Source of the DNA: Bacteroidales bacterium
Lineage (GTDB): Bacteria; Bacteroidota; Bacteroidia; Bacteroidales; VadinHA17
Direction of reading: 5' to 3'
DNA length: 64,000 nucleotides
NCBI GenBank assembly: GCA_029932855.1
Contig: JAOZPG010000007.1
Coordinates: 60,494 to 124,493 of the forward strand
The translations under genes and the position numbers were made by a program. The notes below the pieces were generated by a model. That model did no database searches and had not been told where the DNA came from. It was given only the letters and a program-made list of their open reading frames with translations. Below, in pieces: positions 9,765 through 19,932 of this stretch. The first letter of the stretch is position 1, and the number at the start of each line of letters is the position of its first letter.

Positions 9765-11234
9765 ATGACATTCCAGTCTGAAAAAATAGTATCTGAAGGA
9801 ATCACTTTCGATGACGTACTTCTGATTCCTTCATACACGAAACTTATGCCTCGTGAAACCGATATTCACACTATGTTTACCAGAAACATAAGGATAAACT
9901 CACCCATTGTTTCAGCAGCCATGGATACCGTAACAGAAGCGAATCTTGCCATTGCAATAGCAAGGGAAGGTGGCATTGGCGTTATCCATAAGAACATGAG
10001 CATTGAAAACCAGACATGGCATGTTAAAAAGGTGAAAAGGGCAGAAAACGTAATGATACATGATCCTATCACCATCAAAAAAGATGCTACGGTCCAGGAT
10101 GCCATCGACCTGATGGATGAATTCAAGATAGGAGGAATACCCGTGCTTGATGACAAGGGAATACTTATAGGAATTGTCACAAACAGGGACCTCAGGTTTG
10201 ATCTGGATGTCAAACAGCCTGTAAGCCAGATAATGACCCACGAGAACCTGGTCACAACAACCGAGGAGACCGACCTGGCAATGGCCTCCCAAATACTCAA
10301 GAAGCATAAGATAGAGAAGCTTCCCATTGTGGATCACAGCGGACATTTAACGGGACTGATAACATATAAGGACATTTCCAAATCCAAGGATATGCCCAAT
10401 TCTTGTAAGGATAGCAAAGGACGCCTAAGGGTTGCTTCGGGAGTGGGCATAGCAGCCGACACAATGGAAAGGGCAGCTGCCCTGGTTAATGCCAATACCG
10501 ATGCTCTTGTAATAGACACTGCACATGGTCATTCCAAAGGAGTAATCGATATGGCAAAGAGAATAAAAAAGGAATTTCCGGATATTGACCTTGTAGTCGG
10601 GAATATAGGCACAGGAGATGCTGCAAAGGCACTGGTTGATGCCGGTGCGGATGCAGTAAAGGTCGGTATTGGTCCCGGATCAATATGCACTACCCGTATA
10701 ATTGCAGGAGTGGGTGTTCCCCAGCTTACTGCCATATATGAGGTTTCAAATGCCATTAAGGGAACAGGAATTCCTGTTATTGCAGACGGCGGAATAAGAT
10801 ATTCAGGTGATATAGTTAAGGCCTTTGCTGCAGGAGCCGATTCAATTATGGCCGGATCCATGTTTGCAGGCGTTGCAGAATCCCCGGGAGAAACAATAAT
10901 CTATAACGGCAGGAAATTCAATTCCTACCGGGGCATGGGTTCATTAGAAGCTATGCAACAAGGTTCAAAAGACAGGTATTTCCAGGATGTTGAAGATGAC
11001 CTGAACAAACTGGTTCCTGAAGGAATAGCAGCAAGGGTTCCCTTTAAAGGCAATCTGTCAGAGGTAATCTACCAGGTAATAGGGGGACTCAGGGCAGGTA
11101 TGGGTTATTGTGGCGCCAAAAACATAAAAGAACTCCAGAAGGCAAAATTCTATAAAATCACACAGGCAGGGATGACGGAAAGTCATCCACATGATATAAC
11201 CATCACCCGGGAAGCCCCAAATTATAGCAGATAA
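9765..11234 (+). CDS. guaB: IMP dehydrogenase
   Basis: [22 protein letters not shown], two CBS domains, [20 protein letters not shown] catalytic loop. Start chosen at ATG 9765 rather than upstream TTG 9732. Confidence 0.97.
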   Translation: MTFQSEKIVSEGITFDDVLLIPSYTKLMPRETDIHTMFTRNIRINSPIVSAAMDTVTEANLAIAIAREGGIGVIHKNMSIENQTWHVKKVKRAENVMIHDPITIKKDATVQDAIDLMDEFKIGGIPVLDDKGILIGIVTNRDLRFDLDVKQPVSQIMTHENLVTTTEETDLAMASQILKKHKIEKLPIVDHSGHLTGLITYKDISKSKDMPNSCKDSKGRLRVASGVGIAADTMERAAALVNANTDALVIDTAHGHSKGVIDMAKRIKKEFPDIDLVVGNIGTGDAAKALVDAGADAVKVGIGPGSICTTRIIAGVGVPQLTAIYEVSNAIKGTGIPVIADGGIRYSGDIVKAFAAGADSIMAGSMFAGVAESPGETIIYNGRKFNSYRGMGSLEAMQQGSKDRYFQDVEDDLNKLVPEGIAARVPFKGNLSEVIYQVIGGLRAGMGYCGAKNIKELQKAKFYKITQAGMTESHPHDITITREAPNYSR

Positions 11235-11294
11235 CAAACAACATTGCAAAAGTATTAGCGTTCTAAGACTTGTAAATAAATACAACTATTAATT

Positions 11295-13283
11295 ATGCGA
11301 ACAAGCTTTTTCTTATTAGTGATCTCACTATTTCAGTTTTATGCTCTTTCCGCCCAGCCGGCAGATGATGCCGTGCTCATGGAAATAGGCAGTCAAAAAG
11401 TAAGCATACGTGAGTTCGAAAGGATATACCTGAAAAACAGGAATGTAGGCGATGAAGTAAAGGAAATGCCAATTGATGAATACCTGGATCTTTTCATTAC
11501 TTTTAAACTTAAAGTAGTACAGGCAGAAGAACTTGGTTACGATACCCTGTCATCATTCATTAAGGAGCTGAAAGGTTACCGTGAGCAACTGGCAAAACCA
11601 TATCTTACCAACCAGAAAGCAATAGACAGGCTAATTGAAGAAGCCTGGGAAAGATCTCAAAAAGATATTCATGCAAGTCATATCCTTATCAAGGGAGGAA
11701 ACAATCTCAATACCAAAGAGCAGGAAGATCTGTACAATAAGGTAATCAATATCAGGGAAAGGATACTTGCAGGTGAATCTTTTACCACGGTAGCCAAAGG
11801 AACCTCAGATGATCCGAGTGCAAAATTCAACGGAGGAGACCTGGGTTACTTCACAGTTTTCCAGATGGTATATCCCTTTGAAACTGCAGCATATAATACC
11901 CCTCCCGGGGAAATAAGCATGCCTGTAAAAAGCAGGTTTGGATATCATCTCATCAAGGTGCTTGACACACGCCCCTCAAGAGGAGAGATTAAGGTTGCCC
12001 ATATTATGATAGCCACTCCCCGGGGCTCATCACAGGAAGAAACAGACAAGGCCGGGCAGGAAATAATAAAGATATATGAAATGCTTCAGCAGGGTGAGGA
12101 CTTTGCCAGCCTGGCTAAAGAACATTCCGACGATTACAGATCGGCAAAAAACGGTGGCGAACTGCCCTGGTTTGGGACTGGGAAAATGATTCCTGACTTC
12201 GATAAGGCTGCTTTTGCATTAACTAAAAACGGAGAAATATCCAAACCGGTTAAAACCCCCTATGGCTGGCATATAATAAAAAGGATAGATATAAGAAAGC
12301 CTGTTTCCCTGGAGAAAAGCAGGGAAGCTATAGAAAGAAAAGTGCTTTCAGGTGACAGGATAGAAGTGGCAAAAAAAGAATTTATCGACCAGCTTAAAGA
12401 AGAATATTCTTTTAAATCTGACTCATCCCTGCTTCAACCCTTCTACAAAGCTATTACTGATTCTTCTCTTGCCAGCAGGCAATGGATGAATGCTTCCGGA
12501 CTGGAAAATCAAGGAACATTGTTCAGTTTTGCCAGCAAGGAATATTCACCAATAGATCTTAAAACATATATTGCTGCACAAAAAGGCATTAAACTGGCCG
12601 GCACTCCAAGACAGATAGTTGATAAACTATATTATGATTTTGTCAGGAAGGAGATCATCGGCTTTGAGAAAGGCAGACTGGAAGATAAATATCCTGAGTT
12701 CAGGTACCTGCTTAAAGAATATCACGACGGTATGCTTCTCTTTGAGATATCAGATAATAAGGTATGGAGCAAAGCATCTGAAGACAGTACCGGTCTGCAA
12801 AAATTCTATAAAGCTCATGCAAAGGATTATATGTCGGAAGAAGCTGTACAATACCTTCAGTTCAGCTTCTCGACAGATAAACAGGAAAAAGAGCTCTATA
12901 AATTGTTACGGAAGGGGGCAAAGAAAAAGCATAAGCTGTCTTTCTACAGGACATACTACCCTGCAGACACAGTTCCCGGTTCAGTAAAGCTGGAACAAAA
13001 AGAAACATATCTTCCGGAATTTGAATATTTTGAAGCCACGGATATAAAAAAAGGTAAGTATAAAAAGATAAATGATAATGAAGGGAGTAAGCTCATTCTT
13101 ATAAACAAGCTCATTGATCCCAGGATCATGGATATAGATGAAATAAGGGGACTGGTAACATCGGATTACCAGGACTACCTGAAAGAAAAATGGGAAGAAT
13201 CGCTTAGAAAAGAATATGAAGTAAAAGTAAACAATGAGCTACTGGAAGAACTCAAATTGAAAATTGGCAATATCAAACAATAA
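11295..13283 (+). CDS. Periplasmic peptidylprolyl isomerase with two parvulin domains
   Basis: Signal peptide; HASHILIKGG...DDPSAKFNGGDLGYF; KVAHIMIATP...HSDDYRSAKNGGELPWFGTGKM. Confidence 0.9.
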   Translation: MRTSFFLLVISLFQFYALSAQPADDAVLMEIGSQKVSIREFERIYLKNRNVGDEVKEMPIDEYLDLFITFKLKVVQAEELGYDTLSSFIKELKGYREQLAKPYLTNQKAIDRLIEEAWERSQKDIHASHILIKGGNNLNTKEQEDLYNKVINIRERILAGESFTTVAKGTSDDPSAKFNGGDLGYFTVFQMVYPFETAAYNTPPGEISMPVKSRFGYHLIKVLDTRPSRGEIKVAHIMIATPRGSSQEETDKAGQEIIKIYEMLQQGEDFASLAKEHSDDYRSAKNGGELPWFGTGKMIPDFDKAAFALTKNGEISKPVKTPYGWHIIKRIDIRKPVSLEKSREAIERKVLSGDRIEVAKKEFIDQLKEEYSFKSDSSLLQPFYKAITDSSLASRQWMNASGLENQGTLFSFASKEYSPIDLKTYIAAQKGIKLAGTPRQIVDKLYYDFVRKEIIGFEKGRLEDKYPEFRYLLKEYHDGMLLFEISDNKVWSKASEDSTGLQKFYKAHAKDYMSEEAVQYLQFSFSTDKQEKELYKLLRKGAKKKHKLSFYRTYYPADTVPGSVKLEQKETYLPEFEYFEATDIKKGKYKKINDNEGSKLILINKLIDPRIMDIDEIRGLVTSDYQDYLKEKWEESLRKEYEVKVNNELLEELKLKIGNIKQ

Positions 13284-13286
13284 GAA

Positions 13287-14144
13287 ATGAAATTTTACAT
13301 TCACCTGGCCATACTTCTGGCCATTCTTATTACTTTTGCAGCCTGCGACAGCAAACTGGCAAAGAATGATTCGGATGCAGTTGCCAGGGTGGGTGATAAA
13401 ATAATCTTGAGGAGTGATATCCCCGACATATTCCCGGCAGGAATACAGAAATCAGACAGCGAACAGATAGTGCATACTTACCTGAAAGCCATGATAAAGA
13501 TGGAACTGCTAAGAAATATAGCCGAGAATAATCTTACAGAAGAACAGGTACAGCAGCTGGAAAAGAAGCTGAATATCACAAGAACTTCATTACTTATATA
13601 TGAGTATGAACAGAAAATGATGGACCAGAGGATAGATACTACAATAACAGAAGAAGAGCTGGAGTCGTATTATGCCAACAACCAGGAAAAGTTCACACTT
13701 GAGAATAATATAGTTAAAGTGCTCTATATTAAGCTTCCTGTATCGGCACCCAATATTGAGAAGCTGAAGATATGGTACAAATCAGATAAGGATGAAGACC
13801 TTACAAAGATTGAAAGTTATTGTTACCAGTATGCTACAAAGTTTGATGATTTCAACGAGGAATGGGTCTTCTTTAATGAGCTTCTGAAGAACATCCCTTA
13901 CGAACTTAACAACCAGGAACGTTTCTTAAAGTACAATAAAAATATTGAGGCCAGTGACACATCCTACCTGTATCTTGTGCATATAAGGGACTATAAAACA
14001 CGTTCTGAAATATCTCCCCTTGATTTTGTGTCACCGAAAATAAAAAGCATCATCTTCAATAAGAGAAAGATAGAATTCATTGAAGAGCTTGAGAACAATA
14101 TTTACAATGATGCGATAAGTAATAATGAATTTACGATTTACTAA
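13287..14144 (+). CDS. Lipoprotein, SurA-N-like / PPIase-associated, without an evident parvulin domain
   Basis: Lipobox-like ILITFAACD; VARVGDKIILRSDI helical N-domain typical of SurA-like chaperones; lies between two parvulin genes. Confidence 0.7.
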   Translation: MKFYIHLAILLAILITFAACDSKLAKNDSDAVARVGDKIILRSDIPDIFPAGIQKSDSEQIVHTYLKAMIKMELLRNIAENNLTEEQVQQLEKKLNITRTSLLIYEYEQKMMDQRIDTTITEEELESYYANNQEKFTLENNIVKVLYIKLPVSAPNIEKLKIWYKSDKDEDLTKIESYCYQYATKFDDFNEEWVFFNELLKNIPYELNNQERFLKYNKNIEASDTSYLYLVHIRDYKTRSEISPLDFVSPKIKSIIFNKRKIEFIEELENNIYNDAISNNEFTIY

Positions 14145-14158
14145 GTGATAATTTTTAT

Positions 14159-15505
14159 ATGAACAAGATACCAAACATAATATTAGGTCTGCTCCTCTTA
14201 TCCGGAACAAGTCACTTATATAGCCAGGAAAAAATAGTTGATCAGATAGTGGCTGTTGTGGGTGATAATATAATTATACAGTCGGATATTGAAAATCAAT
14301 ACCTGCAGATGAAAGCCCAGGGCTATGCCTCTACAGGAGACATGAAATGCGAGGTGCTGGAAGATCTGTTAATACAGAAGCTGATGCTTCACCAGGCTAA
14401 GATAGATAGTATAGAAATTACCGATGCACAGGTTGAACAAACACTGGACAACCAGATACAGGGTTTTATTCAGCGCATTGGTTCCGAGGAAAAACTGGAA
14501 GCCTATTACAATAAAACAATACTGCAAATAAAAGATGATTTTCGCGAACTGATACGTAACCAGATGTTAAGCCAGCAGATGCAATCAAACATTGCAAATG
14601 ACATCAGCGTTACTCCCTCAGAGATAAGAAGCTTTTACAGAAAGATTCCTAAAGACAGCCTTCCTCTTATACCTGCCCAGGTTGAGTACAGGCAATTATT
14701 AAGGAATCCTCCTTTCAATGAAGAATCGAAATTAGCTGTCAGGCAAAAACTTCTTGATTTAAGAAAAAGGATAATGGAAGGGGAAGATTTTTCTACTCTT
14801 GCAATCCTTTACTCCGAAGATCCCGGGTCGGCAGCCAGGGGTGGTGAGCTGGGCTTTCAGGGTAAGAACGAGCTTGTTAAGGAATTTGCCGACGTGGCCT
14901 TCTCAATAAGAAAGGGAGCGATCTCACCCATAGTTGAAACCAAGTTTGGTTTTCATATTATACAGCTTATTGAAAGAAAAGGTGAAAAGGTTAATGTACG
15001 TCATATCCTTATGAAACCAAAAGTAACTGCCGAAGAAACCAGGCAGGTTTATGATTTTCTCGATTCTATCCTGGTAAAGATCAGGCAGGATTCAATAAGC
15101 TTTGCAAATGCTGCTATCTTTTACTCACAAGACGATGATAGCAGGATGAGTGGTGGAGTAATGGTGAACCCTGTCTCAGGAGATACAAAGTTTCAGCTCG
15201 ACCAGCTTGAGCAGGCAAGTGCAAAAGCCATTCAGAATTTGAATCCCGGCGAAATATCAGATCCCTTTGAGACACAAGACATGTCGGGGAACCATGTATA
15301 TAAAATAATTCAGCTAAGCAACAGAATAGAGCCTCATAAAGCAAACCTTAAACTTGATTATCATATACTGCAGGAGATGACCAAAAGCGCCAGTCAGCAG
15401 GAGGTATTCATGGAATGGGTTGAGGAAAAACAGGAATCAACCTATATAAAAATAGATGAATCATACAGGGGATGTCAGTTTAAAAGTAAGAACTGGATAA
15501 AGTAA
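14159..15505 (+). CDS. SurA-like peptidylprolyl isomerase
   Basis: EKIVDQIVAVVGDNIIIQSDIENQYLQM; two parvulin domains (YSEDPGSAARGGELGFQGKNELV; VRHILMKPKV). Confidence 0.92.
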   Translation: MNKIPNIILGLLLLSGTSHLYSQEKIVDQIVAVVGDNIIIQSDIENQYLQMKAQGYASTGDMKCEVLEDLLIQKLMLHQAKIDSIEITDAQVEQTLDNQIQGFIQRIGSEEKLEAYYNKTILQIKDDFRELIRNQMLSQQMQSNIANDISVTPSEIRSFYRKIPKDSLPLIPAQVEYRQLLRNPPFNEESKLAVRQKLLDLRKRIMEGEDFSTLAILYSEDPGSAARGGELGFQGKNELVKEFADVAFSIRKGAISPIVETKFGFHIIQLIERKGEKVNVRHILMKPKVTAEETRQVYDFLDSILVKIRQDSISFANAAIFYSQDDDSRMSGGVMVNPVSGDTKFQLDQLEQASAKAIQNLNPGEISDPFETQDMSGNHVYKIIQLSNRIEPHKANLKLDYHILQEMTKSASQQEVFMEWVEEKQESTYIKIDESYRGCQFKSKNWIK

Positions 15506-15517
15506 AGCTTTGCTTTC

Positions 15518-17092
15518 ATGGTCAATAACAGGATGAGTTCGTATAAAAATATACTTCTTATACTCCTTTCCTGCCTTTCCTTTTCGGGCCTTCATGCCCA
15601 GGAAGGGACCAGGATCAATATTCTAAATGCTAACGACTTCATATATAACAAGTCACAGGGAGATGTCAGGAAAATGGTAGGAGATGTCAGGATGGAACAT
15701 AAAGGGACCCTGCTTGATTGTGACAGTGCATACCTCTACCAGGACAAAAATGAAGTAGAAGCATTCGGGAACATACTTATCAGGCAGGGAGACACACTGA
15801 AAATTTACGGCGACTACCTCTATTACTCAGGCAATACCAGGATAACACAATTAAGAAATAATGTCAGGCTTATAAATAATGAAACCCTGCTTAATACAAA
15901 TTATCTTGATTATGACCTTAATAAGGACATGGGCTATTATTACGAACATGGAGAAATAACATCAGGAGATAATTTTCTTTCCAGCACAAATGGAATATAC
16001 TATCTAAAAACCGAGATATTCCATTTCCAGGATAATGTTGAAGTTATAAATCCTCAATATCATATTTACTGTGACACCATGAATTATCATACTGTCAGTG
16101 GTATTACCAGCTTCTTCGGACCAACAGAGATAATATCCGACAGTAATTATATTTACTGCGAAAAAGGCTGGTATGATACTAAGAATGATGTCTCCAGGTT
16201 CTCAAAGAATGCTTTTCTGCGTACAAATAATGAGCTTATTAAGGGAGATTCTCTCTATTATGACCGTAAACTGGGACTGGGGGAAGCCTATGGAAATGTA
16301 CAGCTGGAAGACTCCTCCCAGAAGGCAGTGCTTAAAGGAAACTTTGGATACCTGATTGAAAAGACTGAAGAATCTATGCTTACCGGCCGGGCCCTGTTCA
16401 TACAGGAAATAGAAGAAGGAGACAGCCTCTTTCTGCATGCCGACACCCTCAGGTCGGGCTATTCAAACAGCCGGCCGGGGGAAGATGACAAAAGGATACT
16501 GGAAGCATATTATGGAGTAAGAATATTTCAGAAGAGCTTTCAGGGACTGTGTGATTCCCTGGCATATTCATTTAGCGATTCCACTATCAGGTTTTACACC
16601 TCCCCTCTGCTGTGGGCCGAAGGAAACCAGCTGAGTGCAGACTATATGGAACTGCATACAAAAAACAATAAACCTTATAAACTCGAGATGATAAAATCGG
16701 CCTTTATTATTTCCCGTGAAGACTCATTAAGATTTAACCAGATCAAAGGCAAAAACATGACATCATGGTTCAGGGATGAAACCCTGTATAAAATAAATGT
16801 ATCGGGTAACGCACAGGCAGTATATTTCCTTAAAGATGAGGAAACAGGTGCAATAGCAGGTGTAAACCAGTCAGAAAGCAGCTATATTGACCTTTACATT
16901 GAAGACAATGAGATAAAGAAAATAAACCTGATAAACCAGACAGACGGGATACTGAAACCCGACCTGGAAATAACTCCGGAAGAGCTCAGGCTGGAAGGCT
17001 TTATGTGGAAAGAGGATTTGAGGCCCAGGAATAATACAGATATTCTCAATAGTAAAAAAAATACCCGCTCCGGGGCGGGTAATTCTTTCTGA
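15518..17092 (+). CDS. OstA-like (LptA/OstA N-terminal-like) protein
   Basis: Signal peptide, then GDVRKMVGDVRMEHKGTLLDCDSAYLYQDKNEVEAFGNILIRQGDTLKIYGDYL repeats typical of OstA-like fold. Confidence 0.85.
   Translation: MVNNRMSSYKNILLILLSCLSFSGLHAQEGTRINILNANDFIYNKSQGDVRKMVGDVRMEHKGTLLDCDSAYLYQDKNEVEAFGNILIRQGDTLKIYGDYLYYSGNTRITQLRNNVRLINNETLLNTNYLDYDLNKDMGYYYEHGEITSGDNFLSSTNGIYYLKTEIFHFQDNVEVINPQYHIYCDTMNYHTVSGITSFFGPTEIISDSNYIYCEKGWYDTKNDVSRFSKNAFLRTNNELIKGDSLYYDRKLGLGEAYGNVQLEDSSQKAVLKGNFGYLIEKTEESMLTGRALFIQEIEEGDSLFLHADTLRSGYSNSRPGEDDKRILEAYYGVRIFQKSFQGLCDSLAYSFSDSTIRFYTSPLLWAEGNQLSADYMELHTKNNKPYKLEMIKSAFIISREDSLRFNQIKGKNMTSWFRDETLYKINVSGNAQAVYFLKDEETGAIAGVNQSESSYIDLYIEDNEIKKINLINQTDGILKPDLEITPEELRLEGFMWKEDLRPRNNTDILNSKKNTRSGAGNSF
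17054..17081 (-). terminator. Intrinsic terminator for the convergent DUF2795 gene, embedded in the 3' coding end of the OstA-like gene
   Basis: ACCCGC-TCCGGG-GCGGGT hairpin (17063-17080) next to A8 (17054-17061), i.e. a U8 tract on the minus strand. Confidence 0.7.
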
Positions 17093-17107
17093 GCTTATAT
17101 ACTTTTT

Positions 17108-17329
17108 TTAATATTCATCTTCATTAAAGAAGAAATCATCTTTGCTCGGATAATCAGGCCAGATATCTTCTATACTCTCATAAATGTCTCCCTCATCCTC
17201 AATAGCCTGAAGGTTCTCAGTAACCTCAAGTGGCGCACCCGACCTTATTGCGTAATCTATAAGCTCTTCCTTGGTTGCCGGCCAGGGAGCATCTTCAAGT
17301 TTCGAAGCTAATTCCAGTGTCCAATACAT
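17108..17329 (-). CDS. DUF2795 domain-containing protein
   Basis: 73 aa: MYWTLELASKLEDAPWPATKEELIDYAIRSGAPLEVTENLQAIEDEGDIYESIEDIWPDYP. Confidence 0.85.
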   Translation of the reverse strand: MYWTLELASKLEDAPWPATKEELIDYAIRSGAPLEVTENLQAIEDEGDIYESIEDIWPDYPSKDDFFFNEDEY

Positions 17330-17463
17330 AAATCAAGCAATTATTTAATTTCAGGCCTTTTACAGGCTCCTAATTTTTTGGCAAATATATAAAATATTAA
17401 TTCAAAACAAAACCAAAGTTTTAAGCTCAGGAAATAAAATTTTTAATAAAAATTAAATATGCT

Positions 17464-18012
17464 TTATATACCTGGTTTCCAGGGTGTTTCATCTGCACCT
17501 ACAATTACTGAAATATGTCGTGACAAAACAAAAAGCAGGTCTGAAAGCCTGTTGAGGTACTTATTAACAGCTTCAGCCTCGGGAAAAGGCAGTTTTATTC
17601 TTAAAACAGCACGCTCAGCTCTCCGGCAAACTGTCCTTGTAATATGACAATATGAAATAACAGGATGTCCCCCGGGAATTAAAAAGGAATTCAATGCATC
17701 CAGTCCTGATTCCATATCATCTATTTCATCTTCAAGAGCCAATATATCACTCTCCTTTATCTGTGGTAGTTTCTTATTATTGTTTTCAGGGTCGTTTGCT
17801 ACTATGGCAGAACAGGTCATAAGCCTGTCAAGGACAGATAGCAAAAAGTCCTTTTTCCCTACAAGCTCCTCCTGCTCACGCAACAGGCTAACCCAGCTCA
17901 ATAGCTCATCTATGGTCCCATAAGCTTCTATCTGCGGATCATCTTTCAACACCCTCTTACCTCCAATAAGAGAGGTGCTTCCCTTATCTCCCGTCCGGGT
18001 GTATATTTTCAT
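17464..18012 (-). CDS. Cob(I)yrinic acid a,c-diamide adenosyltransferase, PduO type
   Basis: [65 protein letters not shown]. Confidence 0.94.
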   Translation of the reverse strand: MKIYTRTGDKGSTSLIGGKRVLKDDPQIEAYGTIDELLSWVSLLREQEELVGKKDFLLSVLDRLMTCSAIVANDPENNNKKLPQIKESDILALEDEIDDMESGLDALNSFLIPGGHPVISYCHITRTVCRRAERAVLRIKLPFPEAEAVNKYLNRLSDLLFVLSRHISVIVGADETPWKPGI

Positions 18013-18692
18013 TTCTTAAGATCTGATTCTATCTCACCATCCAGCAGTTTAATTATCCTGTTGGTATAATAGGCAATACTTTCCTCATGAGTAACAACTA
18101 TCACCGTATTTCCCCTCTCATGTATCTCTCCCAGAAGCTTCATAATATCAACGGAGGTTTTTGAGTCAAGGTTTCCGGTAGGCTCATCGGCCAGTATTAT
18201 GGAAGGATCATTCACCAGGGCCCGGGCCACAGCTACCCTTTGCCTCTGCCCTCCCGACAGTTCATTGGGCTTATGACTCATCCTGTCCTCAAGGCCCACA
18301 CTCTTTAATACTTCTTTAGCCTTATCAATCCTCTCATGTTTGGAATAACCCGCATAAATAAGCGGAAGAATTACATTCTCCAGGGCAGTGTACCTGGGCA
18401 AGAGGTTAAAAGTCTGAAAAATAAAACCTATCTCCTTATTTCTTATTTCAGCCAGCCTGTTATCTTCCATCTTACTCACATCCTTGGAGTTAAGAGTATA
18501 CTTCCCGTCTGTAATGGTATCCAGGCATCCCAGAATATTCATCAGGGTTGATTTTCCAGACCCCGAAGGGCCCATTATAGCAGTATATTCATTATGTTCT
18601 ATGTTCAGGCTTACCGACCGTAAAGCTTTTACTATCACCGTACCGATATAGTAATTCTTAATTATGCTGTCTAATTCTATAATATTTCCCAT
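18009..18692 (-). CDS. ABC transporter ATP-binding protein, MacB/LolD-like
   Basis: Walker [25 protein letters not shown]; Walker [13 protein letters not shown]. Confidence 0.94.
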   Translation of the reverse strand: MGNIIELDSIIKNYYIGTVIVKALRSVSLNIEHNEYTAIMGPSGSGKSTLMNILGCLDTITDGKYTLNSKDVSKMEDNRLAEIRNKEIGFIFQTFNLLPRYTALENVILPLIYAGYSKHERIDKAKEVLKSVGLEDRMSHKPNELSGGQRQRVAVARALVNDPSIILADEPTGNLDSKTSVDIMKLLGEIHERGNTVIVVTHEESIAYYTNRIIKLLDGEIESDLKK

Positions 18693-18766
18693 AATCTATA
18701 TTTAATAAATACGAAATTAAGCCATTCTGTATGAATACAAAATTATAAAGCCTTAATTATTCTTAA

Positions 18767-19558
18767 TTAATACTTTATCACAAAGTGCTGCTTTACTATC
18801 CCCTCCCTGAAAAAAACCAGGCCCATCTGGTACAAGTCAATGCTTATCTTTACCCTTGTGTCATCAACTATCCTTTTCCATAACTTTTCCATTCCCGGCG
18901 ACCAGTATATATCATCAAATATAAAAACCGACTCACTGCCGGCCTTTTCCAGACATTTCTCATAATAATCCCATGTTCTCTCCCCATCATGGTCACCATC
19001 AAAAAACACCATATCCATACTATCAAGACTGTCAGTCAGCTTGTCAAGTGCCCCTTTAAATGTATTATTTATGCAAGTTACATTACTTATTCCTGCCCTT
19101 TCAATGTTTGCCCCTGCAAGTTCAGAAAGGGGTTCTGCACCTTCAATGCTATATACTCTGGCATCAGGGTTCCCCCTGGCCAGGTACATACACCCTATAC
19201 CCAGCGAGCTACCCAGTTCAATAATATGTGCGGGACGGAACTCAGCAGCCAGCTTATAGAGCAACTCAGAGTATTTCTTCCTGCTTGCAGCATATCTTGC
19301 AATATCCTTCACCCTCCTCCTGCTGCTTTTCATCTTTCCTGAACCAGCTCCCGGGTCGCGATAAGTAAGCAGGCTGCTGTCACTCTTCATCTCCCTCCGT
19401 ATTTCTTCAATGTCTTTGGTATCTTCTTTATTAACAGGGGCTATGAACACCTCCCTGATAAGATCATATACAAAAGGTGAATGTATGCCATGACCCCTCT
19501 TGTGATCCGCAAAAATAAAATATTTGAGAAATTTTATAAGCCTTAAAATATTATTCAT
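18767..19558 (-). CDS. Class I SAM-dependent methyltransferase, O-methyltransferase-like
   Basis: IIELGSSLGIGCMYLA; MVFFDGDHDGERTWDYY; FIFDDIYWSPGM. Confidence 0.82.
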   Translation of the reverse strand: MNNILRLIKFLKYFIFADHKRGHGIHSPFVYDLIREVFIAPVNKEDTKDIEEIRREMKSDSSLLTYRDPGAGSGKMKSSRRRVKDIARYAASRKKYSELLYKLAAEFRPAHIIELGSSLGIGCMYLARGNPDARVYSIEGAEPLSELAGANIERAGISNVTCINNTFKGALDKLTDSLDSMDMVFFDGDHDGERTWDYYEKCLEKAGSESVFIFDDIYWSPGMEKLWKRIVDDTRVKISIDLYQMGLVFFREGIVKQHFVIKY

Positions 19559-19777
19559 ATATCATCAGCTTTAAGTCCGGAACAGTTAGTTGTCATGATA
19601 TTAGCTTTTACCGGATTCCTGTAGCAATTCTGCATTTTTTATTAGACAGCGTATTTTTTTAAACTATTCCCCGAAAGTAAATATTTATTATAATATCCTG
19701 ACATGAAAAACAATATTGGACTTTTAATAATTTTCTCATAAGCTTTTTTGCATTTCTGCATGCGACAGAAAGGAATT

Positions 19778-19880
19778 GATTAAATTTGTTAATGTAGATT
19801 TCATCCGGGAAATATGCCGGTTGAAAATGATTAAATTTGTTAATGCAGGTTTCAAACAGAAAACAGACCGGTTGAAAATG
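19778..19880. repeat. 51-bp imperfect tandem duplication (2 copies) upstream of recG
   Basis: GATTAAATTTGTTAATG[T/C]AG[A/G]TTTCA...CCGGTTGAAAAT at 19778 and 19829; period 51. Confidence 0.85.
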
Positions 19881-19932
19881 TATTATATAATTGCTATGGC
19901 CCTTTATTTTCAGCAGAAAAAGAATTCTTATA

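Noticed and set aside
19559-19777. Possible small RNA or riboswitch in the gap before recG
   Set aside because: No recognisable fold or known motif beyond the 51-bp duplication; cannot be supported by eye
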